Positions 6,327 to 14,059 of a stretch of DNA of 18,966 bases are shown here, piece by piece. Position numbers and translations under genes: made by a program. Below the pieces are notes generated by a model. That model did not search any database and was not told the origin of the DNA. It saw only the letters and a program-made list of their open reading frames with translations. The stretch's first letter is position 1. Every line of letters starts with the position of its first letter. This stretch comes from Bacilli bacterium (GTDB taxonomy: Bacteria > Bacillota_I > Bacilli_A > RFN20 > CAG-826): the NCBI GenBank assembly GCA_016296285.1, contig JAEDJP010000017.1:1-18966 (forward strand), given 5' to 3'.

Positions 6327-7079
6327 TTATTCGCCTTTTTTGTTGCCGGGCTTTGGCCGATTTGCGTGATAGCTGGCGCTTTTCCCTTTGAATGGTTTGC
6401 GTCCACCGGGCTTTCCGGAATACGGGCGGCTATCGCTCTTTTGCTTGAAATCCGATCTTTGCTTCCTGCCACCGGATTTGTTTTCGTAGGCACGCTTATT
6501 ACCGCCTCCAACATGATGGTGGGAAGTGTTGAAATCGCGCTTTTCTTGACGGGGTTTTTCGCGTTGGGAATCTTGGGCCTTTTCTTCTTGCCATTGGGCC
6601 TGCCGTTCCAAATAGGCCTCACGGCGCGCCCGACGGTCGCGTAGCTCCGCGATGAATGACTCCAAATCCGCTTCGCTCAAGACACGAATCCCTTTGCTCT
6701 TCAGATAAGCAGCCGTGATCCCCATTCCATCGACCAGTTTGCCATCGAAATTTCCGTTATGGATTTTGTGAACGCCGCAAGAGGGCGAATTCTCTTTCAA
6801 GACGGCGGTGTGAATTCCCAAAAAACGGCAAAGCGAGTATGCTTTTTTTGCTCCTTCGATATAGTACTGAGTCAAATCGACCCCGAGCTCGGTCCTGACG
6901 ATTCCCCTCCGGATTTCGGCGGGTTGACGGGGCGTGGCTAGTCCACCCTGGACTTCGGGGCAAAAAGGAACCAAATCGTAAAACTCGTTTAATTCCGGCA
7001 AGTTGGGAAGGAGATTATTGCCGCCATCGAATCGGGTGTTGTCCCCGACGAGGCAGGCGGAGATGAGGATTTTTTCCAT
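6327..7079 (-). CDS. DUF523/TudS-type protein with a basic disordered C-terminal tail
   Basis: 250 aa. Residues 1-145 match DUF523: ISACLVGDNTRFDGG, LVPFCPEVQGGLATPRQPAEI, NSPSCGV, DGMGITAAYLKSKGI. Cys9, Cys40 and Cys101 correspond to the three cysteines that bind a [4Fe-4S] cluster in TudS, a thiouracil desulfurase of this family; that activity here is inferred. The family is normally about 150 aa. The extra ~105 residues are Lys/Arg/Gly/Gln/Ser rich with no hydrophobic core (SGGRKQRSDF, KPGGRKPFKGK), resembling RNA-binding tails of helicases. A domain attached for RNA contact would fit a thiolated-nucleobase enzyme. No Shine-Dalgarno; a -10-like TACAAT lies 9 nt upstream. It is divergent from the YgjP-type gene and ends at its own terminator. 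Confidence 0.85.
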   Translation of the reverse strand: MEKILISACLVGDNTRFDGGNNLLPNLPELNEFYDLVPFCPEVQGGLATPRQPAEIRRGIVRTELGVDLTQYYIEGAKKAYSLCRFLGIHTAVLKENSPSCGVHKIHNGNFDGKLVDGMGITAAYLKSKGIRVLSEADLESFIAELRDRRARREAYLERQAQWQEEKAQDSQREKPRQEKRDFNTSHHHVGGGNKRAYENKSGGRKQRSDFKQKSDSRPYSGKPGGRKPFKGKSASYHANRPKPGNKKGE

Positions 7080-7088
7080 AACGCAGGA

Positions 7089-7094
7089 ATTGTA
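7089..7094 (-). promoter_or_regulatory. Putative -10 of the DUF523 gene
   Basis: TACAAT on the minus strand (5/6 match) ends 9 nt before the ATG at 7079, with no Shine-Dalgarno between. The -35 region is not convincing. Spacing is the same as for the exporter at 1558. Confidence 0.35.
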
Positions 7095-7127
7095 AACGGG
7101 TTTGCTGACGAAAGGAACACTTACTTA

Positions 7128-7787
7128 ATGAAAAAAGCGGTTTACGTCATTGACAAAACATACGAAATCAATGGTGTATTGCACCCTGTCCGTGTTTCTT
7201 TTCGCAGAAAAAGGGGCTTTGTGCTGCGCGTTTCCTCCAAAGACAAAAAAACGTTGCTTGTTTCCGCTCCGCGATATGCGATGATGTGCCCCTCTGAGGT
7301 TGATTGGGCGATTTCCAAACACGCGGCGAGAATCCTCGAGAATTCGAAGAAGAACTCTGCCTGCCATTTCGAATCGGAATTGCCAAAAATTTATGACGGG
7401 AAAACCTTGTTGATTCTCGGAAAGAAAGAAGAAGTTGGGAGCCGATCGCCAAAAGACATCGAAGGATTTTTGATGAAGGTCGGCCTTTCCTATTTTATTA
7501 AACGCGCGAGCGAATGGGCTCGGATCATGGGAGTGCCCTACGCTCCTTCCATTCGCGTGAGAACGATGAGCACTCGATTCGGCGTAAATCACCTCGCCCG
7601 TCATGTCATCACCTTCACGACTCTTGCGATTTGTTATGCCCCGGAGATCGTGGATTACCTGATCATCCACGAATTGGCCCATTGTTTTGTCCGTGGGCAT
7701 CAAAAGGATTTTTATGCTATTGTTAAAAAGTACGACCCCCAATACAAAATCCATTCGCGAAAATTGAAAAAAGGAATCTATGTCTGA
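7128..7787 (+). CDS. YgjP/DUF45-type zinc-metalloprotein
   Basis: 219 aa. The C-terminal half fits the DUF45/YgjP (WrbA-region) metallopeptidase-like fold: VRTMSTRFGVNH, then IVDYLIIHELAHCFVRGHQKDFYAIVKKYDP with HELAH at 181-185 and GH at 190-191, the expected zinc ligands. The usual WGSC sequence before the helix is changed to FGVN. The natural substrate of the family is uncertain; proteolysis and nucleotide hydrolysis have both been proposed. AAAGGA at 7111-7116 lies 11 nt from the ATG. The stop overlaps the next gene by 8 nt, so the two are cotranslated. No signal peptide; cytoplasmic. Confidence 0.85.
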   Translation: MKKAVYVIDKTYEINGVLHPVRVSFRRKRGFVLRVSSKDKKTLLVSAPRYAMMCPSEVDWAISKHAARILENSKKNSACHFESELPKIYDGKTLLILGKKEEVGSRSPKDIEGFLMKVGLSYFIKRASEWARIMGVPYAPSIRVRTMSTRFGVNHLARHVITFTTLAICYAPEIVDYLIIHELAHCFVRGHQKDFYAIVKKYDPQYKIHSRKLKKGIYV

Positions 7788-8508
7788 GATTATTTCCAGC
7801 CGCGCCAACCCAAAGATTAAGGACGCTGCCCTGTTATCGAAAAATCCGCGTCCTGAGCGGTTTTTAGTCGAAGGCTTTCATATGGTGGAGATGGCAAGAA
7901 CCGCCGGTTGTCTCGATGAAGTTTTCGCCGTCAAGGACCCAGGATTTACTGAGGTTAAGACCTTCCTTGTCACCCGGGAGATCATTGAAAAAATCAGCGT
8001 TTCGAAGAATCCCGAGCCTATCCTTGGAATCGCCCATCTTCCCAAGAATAAGCCCTTAGGCAAAAAAGTTTTGGTGCTCGATCGCGTTCAAGATCCTGGG
8101 AACGTCGGAACTTTGATTCGAACGGCGGCGTCTTTTGGCTTTGATGATGTCATGCTCTTGCCAGGAACCTGCTCGCCCATCAACGCAAAGAGCATCGCGT
8201 CGACACAGGGGGCTTTGTTTTTGACCAATCTCATCATTTGCAAAAGCCTTGAAGAGGGCTTTGAATCCTTGTGTCAGCGGGGATTATCGGTGGTGGGAAC
8301 TGCTTTGAAAGGAGCCGAGGACCTTGATTCCGCCTCTTTTTCCGCAGGGGCAGGCATCGCCCTTGTCCTTGGAAACGAAGGGCGAGGAATTTCTGAATGG
8401 GTCAGAGAACATTGTGATCACCTTATCCGCATCCCAATGAAAGGCATGGAGTCCTTGAATGTCGGCATCGCGGGAGGCATTCTCATGTATCATTTTCGCC
8501 AAGTATGA
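7780..8508 (+). CDS. SpoU/TrmH-family RNA 2'-O-methyltransferase (YsgA-like)
   Basis: 242 aa, the normal length. The N-terminal substrate-binding domain opens with ISSRANPKIKDAALL and FLVEGFHMVEMA. The SPOUT knot motifs follow: LDRVQDPGNVGTLIRTAASFG (motif 1), ALVLGNEGRGIS (motif 2) and IRIPMKGMESLNVGIAGGI (motif 3). The family methylates ribose in rRNA or tRNA using S-adenosylmethionine. In Bacilli a member (YsgA) lies next to pheST; here a lipoprotein gene intervenes, but the neighbourhood supports that orthology. AAAGGA just upstream of ATG 7780 supports the start. The exact target nucleotide cannot be inferred. Confidence 0.92.
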   Translation: MSEIISSRANPKIKDAALLSKNPRPERFLVEGFHMVEMARTAGCLDEVFAVKDPGFTEVKTFLVTREIIEKISVSKNPEPILGIAHLPKNKPLGKKVLVLDRVQDPGNVGTLIRTAASFGFDDVMLLPGTCSPINAKSIASTQGALFLTNLIICKSLEEGFESLCQRGLSVVGTALKGAEDLDSASFSAGAGIALVLGNEGRGISEWVREHCDHLIRIPMKGMESLNVGIAGGILMYHFRQV

Positions 8509-8577
8509 ATCGTTAGATTTCTCTGTGCTCTCGATGTAAGATTTCTTAGATAGAGAATGTGCTCTAAGGAGGCCCTT

Positions 8578-9807
8578 ATGAAGGATTCGCTGACAAAAAC
8601 TTTGCTTCTCGTAGCTTCGGCTGCGCTAATGGCTTCGTGCGGGGTTTCTCGCGCGGATGTTTCCTCTTCCATCGACGATCAGGTAACTTCGTCCTCTTCC
8701 ACGACTAATGTCGAAGACCAGCAAGATCCGGAAGACTATTTGAATAACTATCTCCTGGCTTTGCGCTATGCCGCTTACCAACAGGATTTCTCTTTTGCGC
8801 TGTCGGGTGGACCCGTGGCATTTGGATTGGAAATGACGGAAATGGATTCCGAGACCCCTTCTGCTTGGAAGGATATTTCCTTGTCCGCAGAATCCTTTTC
8901 CGGCGACGTCAAGATCAATGCGTTCGGTCGCGGCCGCGAGAAAATGGCCGCTTCTTTGACGATTCCCCAGACCAATTTCAAGGTTGCCGGCGCCTCGCTC
9001 CCTTCTTTCGTTGGCAACAACGCCTCCATCCCCTTTGAAGCGCGGGCTTACCTTGAAAACGGGACTTTATATGCCGATTTTTCCAAGCAACCGCTTGTGA
9101 ACTACATTTTGCAGCTTGGCCTAAGGACTCTCTTTGACGATCCTTCTTGGGAACTCGTTGATCAAGGAAGCCACGTTTTGACGGATGAGCAATACAATGT
9201 CGTTCAGGGGATTTGCTCTTATATTTCCGCGAGCGATCCTTCCGATGAAGTCATTCCGGATTGCTTTAGTTTTGCGAAGAGCGGCGATTTGGAACGCATT
9301 ACCGTTCGCATCGATGACGAAACTTCTTTAAAGTCTTTGCTCATGGCCTTCTATGAAGATCTGCATGGCGTTTTCGATGAGTATTCTTCCTATTCCCTTT
9401 CTTCGTATGAGGGGTCCTTCGGACTTCCCGAGATGCCAACGGTAGAGGAATTCGAGGCAAAACTGGATTCGATTCTTACGGGAATCGATTTCCGTGGCTT
9501 CTTACGGTCCGTCGAGTATTCGACTAATGCCGGCGTTGTTTCCGAGTCTTTCGCAGTGGATATCGCATCTTTTGATCACGATGCACTTCTCGAAACTCTT
9601 TATGGAAAAGAGCCGTTGGATTATCAAAATCAGTCCTACATTCTCCCGACGGGCGCCTGGAAACTCAATTTCGATATCGCGAGGGAATACGGTTCGAAAA
9701 AGGTGAAGGTTGATCGCTTGACCGAAGAGGAAAAAACGGATTTCGAGACTCCCTTTACTTTTCCAACTTGGAATCGTGATGGCTCCTCTTCCGGAGAAGG
9801 CAACTGA
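8578..9807 (+). CDS. Lipoprotein, unknown function
   Basis: 409 aa. The signal peptide is LTKTLLLVASAALMAS followed by Cys21 (lipobox-like MASC), so it should be lipid-anchored on the outer face of the membrane. A Ser/Asp-rich linker (residues ~29-50) leads into a globular, mixed alpha/beta-looking region with alternating hydrophobic strands and no motif I recognise. The start at 8578 is chosen over the in-frame ATG at 8557 because AAGGAGG lies just before it and the signal peptide begins there. TAAGAT at 8537-8542 could be its -10. It is alone between the methyltransferase and the pheS T-box; a T-poor hairpin at 9821-9843 follows. Function is unknown; the linker plus large soluble domain is typical of Gram-positive surface lipoproteins. 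Confidence 0.85.
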   Translation: MKDSLTKTLLLVASAALMASCGVSRADVSSSIDDQVTSSSSTTNVEDQQDPEDYLNNYLLALRYAAYQQDFSFALSGGPVAFGLEMTEMDSETPSAWKDISLSAESFSGDVKINAFGRGREKMAASLTIPQTNFKVAGASLPSFVGNNASIPFEARAYLENGTLYADFSKQPLVNYILQLGLRTLFDDPSWELVDQGSHVLTDEQYNVVQGICSYISASDPSDEVIPDCFSFAKSGDLERITVRIDDETSLKSLLMAFYEDLHGVFDEYSSYSLSSYEGSFGLPEMPTVEEFEAKLDSILTGIDFRGFLRSVEYSTNAGVVSESFAVDIASFDHDALLETLYGKEPLDYQNQSYILPTGAWKLNFDIAREYGSKKVKVDRLTEEEKTDFETPFTFPTWNRDGSSSGEGN

Positions 9808-9820
9808 GGACCGCTTATGC

Positions 9821-9843
9821 CTCTTCCCTTTTTAGGGAAAGAG
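9821..9843. other. Hairpin between lipoprotein gene and T-box leader
   Basis: CTCTTCCCT pairs with AGGGAAAGAG, one A bulged, around a TTTT loop. No T tract follows on the plus strand, so it is at best a weak terminator for the lipoprotein gene. Confidence 0.4.
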
Positions 9844-9845
9844 AT

Positions 9846-9851
9846 TAGAAT
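9846..9851 (+). promoter_or_regulatory. Putative -10 of the pheS leader
   Basis: TAGAAT matches the -10 consensus at 5 of 6 positions. Initiation would be near 9858, at the foot of T-box stem I. No good -35 is seen at 16-18 nt. Confidence 0.4.
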
Positions 9852-9857
9852 ATTGCT

Positions 9858-10074
9858 GTTCGTTGAAAAGAAGTAGTAACGGATCCGCTTCCGAACAAAG
9901 GGAAGAAGGGATAGTGAGACCCTTCCGCAGGAAGCCCGCGAATTCGTCTTGGAGAACGCTGCGGAAACGCAGCCGCCCCGCGTTATAGGGAAAGAGAGCA
10001 TTACCCGTACTGGGATGATGAATGAGGGATGGCACCGCGGATATTTCCGTTCCCTGCCGTCCCTTTTATTTTTT
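9858..10074 (+). promoter_or_regulatory. T-box riboswitch leader, Phe specifier
   Basis: The order of elements is that of a class I transcriptional T-box. Stem I begins about 9858, with the AGTAGTA specifier-loop motif at 9872-9878. A distal GGGATAGTGAGACCC hairpin follows. GAATTCG at 9940-9946 places the codon TTC (Phe, 9943-9945) on the 3' side of the specifier loop. Stem III is GCTGCG-GAAA-CGCAGC (9958-9973). The T-box core TGGCACCGCGG is at 10030-10040, in the antiterminator/terminator region. Uncharged tRNA-Phe should bind codon and TGGN bulge and allow pheST transcription. The N of TGGN is C, which would pair with discriminator G rather than the usual A of tRNA-Phe. Confidence 0.93.
10026..10074 (+). 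terminator. T-box attenuator terminator
   Basis: GGGATGGCA (10026-10034) pairs with TGCCGTCCC (10055-10063), with one G-U, enclosing CGGA-TATT-TCCG. A TTTTATTTTTT tract follows and runs into the pheS ribosome site GGAGG at 10075-10079. The first arm includes the T-box core, so antitermination and termination are exclusive. Confidence 0.93.
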
Positions 10075-10085
10075 GGAGGTCAAAC

Positions 10086-11132
10086 ATGGATTACATCGCA
10101 GAATGCGAGACGTTAAAGAACAAAGCGCTTGAACAACTTGAAACAGTCGCAGACGACATCACGTTGGCGGCCTTCTTTGCGGAGTTCCTCGCGAAAAAAG
10201 GAAGCATCAGCTCCCTCATGAATCACATGAGGGAAATCGCCCCAACCGACAAGGCCGCCTTTGGCGCTGCCGTGAATGGGGCCCGTAAAATCGTCGACGA
10301 AGCCTATCAAGAGAAGAAGGCCGCGATTGAAGCGAAAAAACTCGATCAAAAACTCGCTGCTGAGGCCATCGACATTACTCTTCCCGGTCGCAAAGAACCC
10401 ATCGGGAAAAAGAATCCTTATTACGAGGTCATCGACGAAGTCACCAGCATCTTTTTGACGATGGGTTACGAAGTCGCGGAAGGCCGAGACGTCGAAACGG
10501 ATTTATTCAATTTCGAATTGCTAAACGTTCCTAAGGACCATCCTTCTCGTGATATGCAAGATACCTTCTATATCGAAGGAGATGACGACTTGCTTCTTCG
10601 CACCCAAACCTCCGCTGCTCAAGCCCATGCGATGCTTGAAAAGAACCCGAAAGGCCCAATCAAACTGATTTGCCCCGGCAAGGCCTATCGCCGTGACGAC
10701 GACGATATGACCCACAGCCATCAATTTGCACAAATCGAGGGCCTGGTGATCGACAAGAATATTTCCATGGCTCATTTGAAAGCGACTTTGGAACTCTTTG
10801 CCAAGAAGATGTTTGGCGAAAAACGCGAGATTCGCCTCCGTTCCTCCTATTTCCCATTTACGGAACCGAGCGTTGAGGTCGATGTGTCTTGCTTCAATTG
10901 CGGAGGAAAAGGATGCGCCATGTGCAAGGGCACGGGATGGATTGAAATCCTCGGGGCCGGCATGGTTAATCCCAAGGTCCTGAAAGCATGCGGGTATGAC
11001 CCCGATGAATGGACGGGCTTTGCGTTTGGCGTCGGCGTCGAGCGGGTTGCCATGCTTCGCTATGGAATCGATGATATTCGGCGGTTCTACGCAAACGACA
11101 TTCGTTTCTTGGAACCGTTCGCTGGAAAGTGA
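10086..11132 (+). CDS. pheS: Phenylalanyl-tRNA synthetase alpha subunit
   Basis: 348 aa, normal length. An N-terminal coiled coil (residues ~1-90) for tRNA binding precedes the class II catalytic core. Motifs seen: LLRTQTSAAQAHAM, motif 2 GKAYRRDDDDMTHSHQFAQIEG, the cysteine loop CFNCGGKGCAMCKGTGWIEI leading to GAGMVNPKVL, and motif 3 GFAFGVGVERVAMLRYGIDDIR. With PheT it forms the (alpha-beta)2 enzyme that charges tRNA-Phe in the cytoplasm. GGAGG 6 nt before ATG 10086 sets the start; the in-frame upstream ATG (10029) lies inside the T-box and is rejected. First gene of a T-box-controlled operon with pheT 10 nt downstream. Confidence 0.98.
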   Translation: MDYIAECETLKNKALEQLETVADDITLAAFFAEFLAKKGSISSLMNHMREIAPTDKAAFGAAVNGARKIVDEAYQEKKAAIEAKKLDQKLAAEAIDITLPGRKEPIGKKNPYYEVIDEVTSIFLTMGYEVAEGRDVETDLFNFELLNVPKDHPSRDMQDTFYIEGDDDLLLRTQTSAAQAHAMLEKNPKGPIKLICPGKAYRRDDDDMTHSHQFAQIEGLVIDKNISMAHLKATLELFAKKMFGEKREIRLRSSYFPFTEPSVEVDVSCFNCGGKGCAMCKGTGWIEILGAGMVNPKVLKACGYDPDEWTGFAFGVGVERVAMLRYGIDDIRRFYANDIRFLEPFAGK

Positions 11133-11142
11133 GGACTGACAA

Positions 11143-13533
11143 ATGAAAGTTTCTTTCAAGTATTTAGCAAAACACGTAGATCTTTCCGAAATCACCCCGG
11201 AAGAACTCGCGGCGAAACTGACCTTTGCCGGAGCGGAGGTCGAGGAGGTCTCTCCTTTTGCTCAGGGAACAAACCTCGTTATCGGGCGCATTTTGTCTTG
11301 CAATCCCCACCCGGATTCTGACCATCTCCACGTTCTCCAAGTTGACGAAGGGCCTGAGTTCGGGGTGCACCAAATCGTTTGCGGCGCCCCCAACGCTCGA
11401 GAAGGCTTGAAGGTCATCGTCGCCAGAAATGGAGCAAAGCTTCCTGGGGGAGAAATCAAGCCGAGCAGAATTCGCGGCGTAGAGAGCGACGGGATGTGTT
11501 GCTCCCTTCTTGAGCTCGGAGTCGACAAAAAGTACCTATCCGAAGCCCAATGCGGTGGAATCGAAGAACTGCCCTCCGATGCCCCGGTCGGCTGCGTCGA
11601 TGTTCTTGGGTATCTCGGTCTCGATGACGTCGCTCTTGACCTTTCAATATTGCCGAATCGTCCCGATTTGTATTCCTTTGAGAATGTTTGCCGTGAGGTT
11701 TCCTGCCTTCTCGAAAAGCCGTTCATCGGGGACGACCTGAAATCCCAATCGTTAACGGCCGCGTCTTTCGTCGTGGGTTCCCAAACGGACAAATGTCCGA
11801 TTTTCACCGCCAGGGTAATTCGTGGTGTTCAAACGAAGGAATCTCCGCTTTGGATGAAACGGATGCACGAGAATTGTGGGATCCGTTCCATCAACAACAT
11901 CGTCGATATCGGGAACTACATCATGCTTCTCACGGGCCAGCCCCTCAACATGTATGACCTTGATAAGCTTCCCGTGCCCGAACTTATTGTTCGCGACGAC
12001 CTCAACGAAGATTTCCTTGCGATGGATGGCAATCGTTACGCCCTTGAGAAAGGCGATTTGGTGGTCACCAGCGGCGGGAAACCTATGTGCTTGGCGGGGG
12101 TCATGACTGCGGATGCATGCCGCGTCGATGAGAATACAAAAAACATCGTCGTCGAAGCCGCTTATTTCGATGGCGCCTCCATTCGCCATACGTCCAACCG
12201 CATCGGTCTTTCCAGCGATTCGAGCCTTCGCTTTTGCAAAGGAATCAACCCCGACCAAATGGAATACGTCCAGGCGAAAACGTCCGAGTCTCTTGCCGCT
12301 TTTGCCGGCGCGAACAGCATTGCCGAGACGGTTCGTTACGATGTCTTCGCCCATGCCGATCGAGTTATCGAAACCTCGTTTTCCTATATCAACGGCCGTC
12401 TCGGAACCCAGTTCCAGCCGGAAGAAATTCTAAGAGCCCTGAAACGTGATTATCTGATTACAGATGTCTCCGGCGATAAACTATCTGTAAGAGTCCCGAG
12501 CTATCGAATCGATATGGACGGGCAAGCCGATATTACGGAGGAGGTCATTCGTATTCTTGGCCTCGATCATATCAAAAGCGAGTTGCCCTCTACTCGACTT
12601 TCCGTTGCGGGCTTGACCGAGAAGCAACGCAAGAAAAATGATGTCCGCAGGATGCTTCGGGGACTCGGCCTAAACGAAGTTCTTACCTACACCCTTGTCC
12701 CGGAAGCTTCGACTCTCTCTTTCCGTTATCTTTCGAACGCGAAACCCTATCGGTTGAAGAATCCCCTGACCGTTGATCGCGCCTTTGTCAGGGCTTCCTT
12801 GCTTCCATCCGTTCTTGAGAGCGCCGCGTTTAACGTTGCCCGGCAAAATAAGGATTTCGGGTTGTTTGAAGTTTCGGATATCGATGCTCGTGGCGTGCAA
12901 ACCCGCTATTTAGCCGGTGTTTTGGTTGGCAACCGCAAAGCCCAAGGAAGAATCGGCGAGAAACCGTTTGATTTCTACGATGCCAAGGGCTTGCTCGAAA
13001 ACGTTTTTGAAGTACTCGAGATTAAGCCCAACCGCTATTCCCTCGTCCCATGGACGCTTGGAGGGGATGAGATGCATCCCGGCCGTTCCGCAGAGATTCG
13101 CATCGGTAAAAAACTCGTTGGTTATCTTGGCGAGTTGCACCCCAATGCGTTGAAGCGCTTTGGTTTGAAAACCGCGGTTGTTTTTGAAATCGATTTCGAT
13201 GAAGTTTGCAACGTCAAAACTGGTAATCCCAAGGCAACTATCCCCGCTAGATTCCCATCTGTATCTCGCGATTTGGCGATTTTGCTTGAAGAAAAAGTGG
13301 ATTATCAATCGCTTAAGAAAGAAATCCAAAAATCCTCGGCCTTGATTGCCGACGTGCAAGCTTTCGACGTCTACCAGGGCAAAGGCATTCCGGAAGGAAA
13401 GAAGAGTTTGGCCCTTTCACTTACCCTTTCGAGCGCCGACCACACCCTCAAAGACGCCGAGATTTCTGAGGCCGTTTCCAAGGCGATTCAGTCCATAAAA
13501 ATCAAGTTTGGCGCGGAGATTCGTGGAGAATGA
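11143..13533 (+). CDS. pheT: Phenylalanyl-tRNA synthetase beta subunit
   Basis: 796 aa, full length. Domain order is standard: an EMAP-type OB-fold tRNA-binding domain (residues ~40-150, with HPDSDHLHVLQVD at 56-68 and IVCGAPNAREG); the B3/B4 editing region in the middle (including LNMYDLDKLP and HTSNRIGLSSDSSLRF); B5 (YINGRLGTQF, VPSYRIDMDGQADITEEVIRI); the degenerate catalytic-like core; and the C-terminal FDX-ACB anticodon-binding domain beginning RFPSVSRDLAILL. A GAGGA ribosome site precedes ATG 11143. The stop overlaps the next ATG (ATGA), coupling translation to the DUF177-like gene. Confidence 0.98.
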   Translation: MKVSFKYLAKHVDLSEITPEELAAKLTFAGAEVEEVSPFAQGTNLVIGRILSCNPHPDSDHLHVLQVDEGPEFGVHQIVCGAPNAREGLKVIVARNGAKLPGGEIKPSRIRGVESDGMCCSLLELGVDKKYLSEAQCGGIEELPSDAPVGCVDVLGYLGLDDVALDLSILPNRPDLYSFENVCREVSCLLEKPFIGDDLKSQSLTAASFVVGSQTDKCPIFTARVIRGVQTKESPLWMKRMHENCGIRSINNIVDIGNYIMLLTGQPLNMYDLDKLPVPELIVRDDLNEDFLAMDGNRYALEKGDLVVTSGGKPMCLAGVMTADACRVDENTKNIVVEAAYFDGASIRHTSNRIGLSSDSSLRFCKGINPDQMEYVQAKTSESLAAFAGANSIAETVRYDVFAHADRVIETSFSYINGRLGTQFQPEEILRALKRDYLITDVSGDKLSVRVPSYRIDMDGQADITEEVIRILGLDHIKSELPSTRLSVAGLTEKQRKKNDVRRMLRGLGLNEVLTYTLVPEASTLSFRYLSNAKPYRLKNPLTVDRAFVRASLLPSVLESAAFNVARQNKDFGLFEVSDIDARGVQTRYLAGVLVGNRKAQGRIGEKPFDFYDAKGLLENVFEVLEIKPNRYSLVPWTLGGDEMHPGRSAEIRIGKKLVGYLGELHPNALKRFGLKTAVVFEIDFDEVCNVKTGNPKATIPARFPSVSRDLAILLEEKVDYQSLKKEIQKSSALIADVQAFDVYQGKGIPEGKKSLALSLTLSSADHTLKDAEISEAVSKAIQSIKIKFGAEIRGE

Positions 13534-14012
13534 AAGTCTTCAGAAGTTCCGTTCCAGCCGGCCGGCCTTTGCCAATCGACGAAAGTGTCCGATTTCCTAA
13601 AGAACGGTTTTCGGAAACATATCCCCTCCTTGGGATTGAAGACGCCAAGATCTCGGGCGAATTCCAAAAGTTCGACGATATCGTGGTTTTTTCAGGAATC
13701 ATAACCGGAAGTCTCCTTCTTGCAGATGCGCGAACAAACGAACCGTTCAAAAAGGAAGTTGCCGTTGAAGGTCCGATAGATTTGCTGGAAGACGAAACCG
13801 ACGATGATTGCGACGGATACATTTTCCCCGGGAACGGAATCGAAACCGACGATGTCGTTTTTTCTGTCCTTCGGAGCGAAACACCTATCAAGCCCCTTAA
13901 CGGCCACTCTTCGCTACCGGACGGGGGAGATGGCTGGTCCTTTTCAATGGAAGGAGAAGAGACCGGCGGAAAAAGCTCACCGTTCGATGTTCTGAACAAT
14001 CTATTTGATTAA
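13530..14012 (+). CDS. DUF177/YceD-like protein
   Basis: 160 aa, very acidic toward the C-terminus. The middle resembles DUF177/YceD, a family linked to 23S rRNA accumulation: a hydrophobic strand pattern VFSGIITGSLLLADARTNEPFKKEVAVEG, then an acidic stretch, then VVFSVLRSETPIKPL, and an ending SSPFDVLNNLFD like the family's terminal short helix. The pair of cysteines common in this family is absent. Bacterial yceD is usually followed by rpmF; here it is not, and it is instead coupled by a 4-nt ATGA overlap to pheT, so its expression falls under the Phe T-box. Assignment is by pattern only. Confidence 0.55.
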   Translation: MKVFRSSVPAGRPLPIDESVRFPKERFSETYPLLGIEDAKISGEFQKFDDIVVFSGIITGSLLLADARTNEPFKKEVAVEGPIDLLEDETDDDCDGYIFPGNGIETDDVVFSVLRSETPIKPLNGHSSLPDGGDGWSFSMEGEETGGKSSPFDVLNNLFD

Positions 14013-14014
14013 GT

Positions 14015-14040
14015 TTGAAATTCCTTGAAATGCTTTGAAA
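14015..14040 (+). repeat. Three TTGAAA repeats phased at 10 bp
   Basis: TTGAAA starts at 14015, 14025 and 14035, exactly one helical turn apart. The middle copy also serves as the proposed -35 of the next promoter. It may be an activator/repressor array or a tandem-duplicated -35. Confidence 0.6.
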
Positions 14041-14053
14041 TGATGGATAAGAT
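14025..14053 (+). promoter_or_regulatory. Promoter of the NfeD/SPFH operon, leaderless spacing
   Basis: TTGAAA (14025-14030, 5/6), 17-nt spacer, TAAGAT (14048-14053, 4/6). The ATG at 14060 begins 6 nt after the -10, and no Shine-Dalgarno is present. Confidence 0.5.
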
Positions 14054-14059
14054 TCAAAC

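Noticed and set aside
8557..8577. Earlier ATG for the lipoprotein
   Set aside because: AAGGAGG lies between it and the next ATG, and the signal peptide starts at 8578.
10029..10085. Upstream in-frame ATG for pheS
   Set aside because: It lies within the T-box terminator sequence and has no ribosome site; ATG 10086 does.
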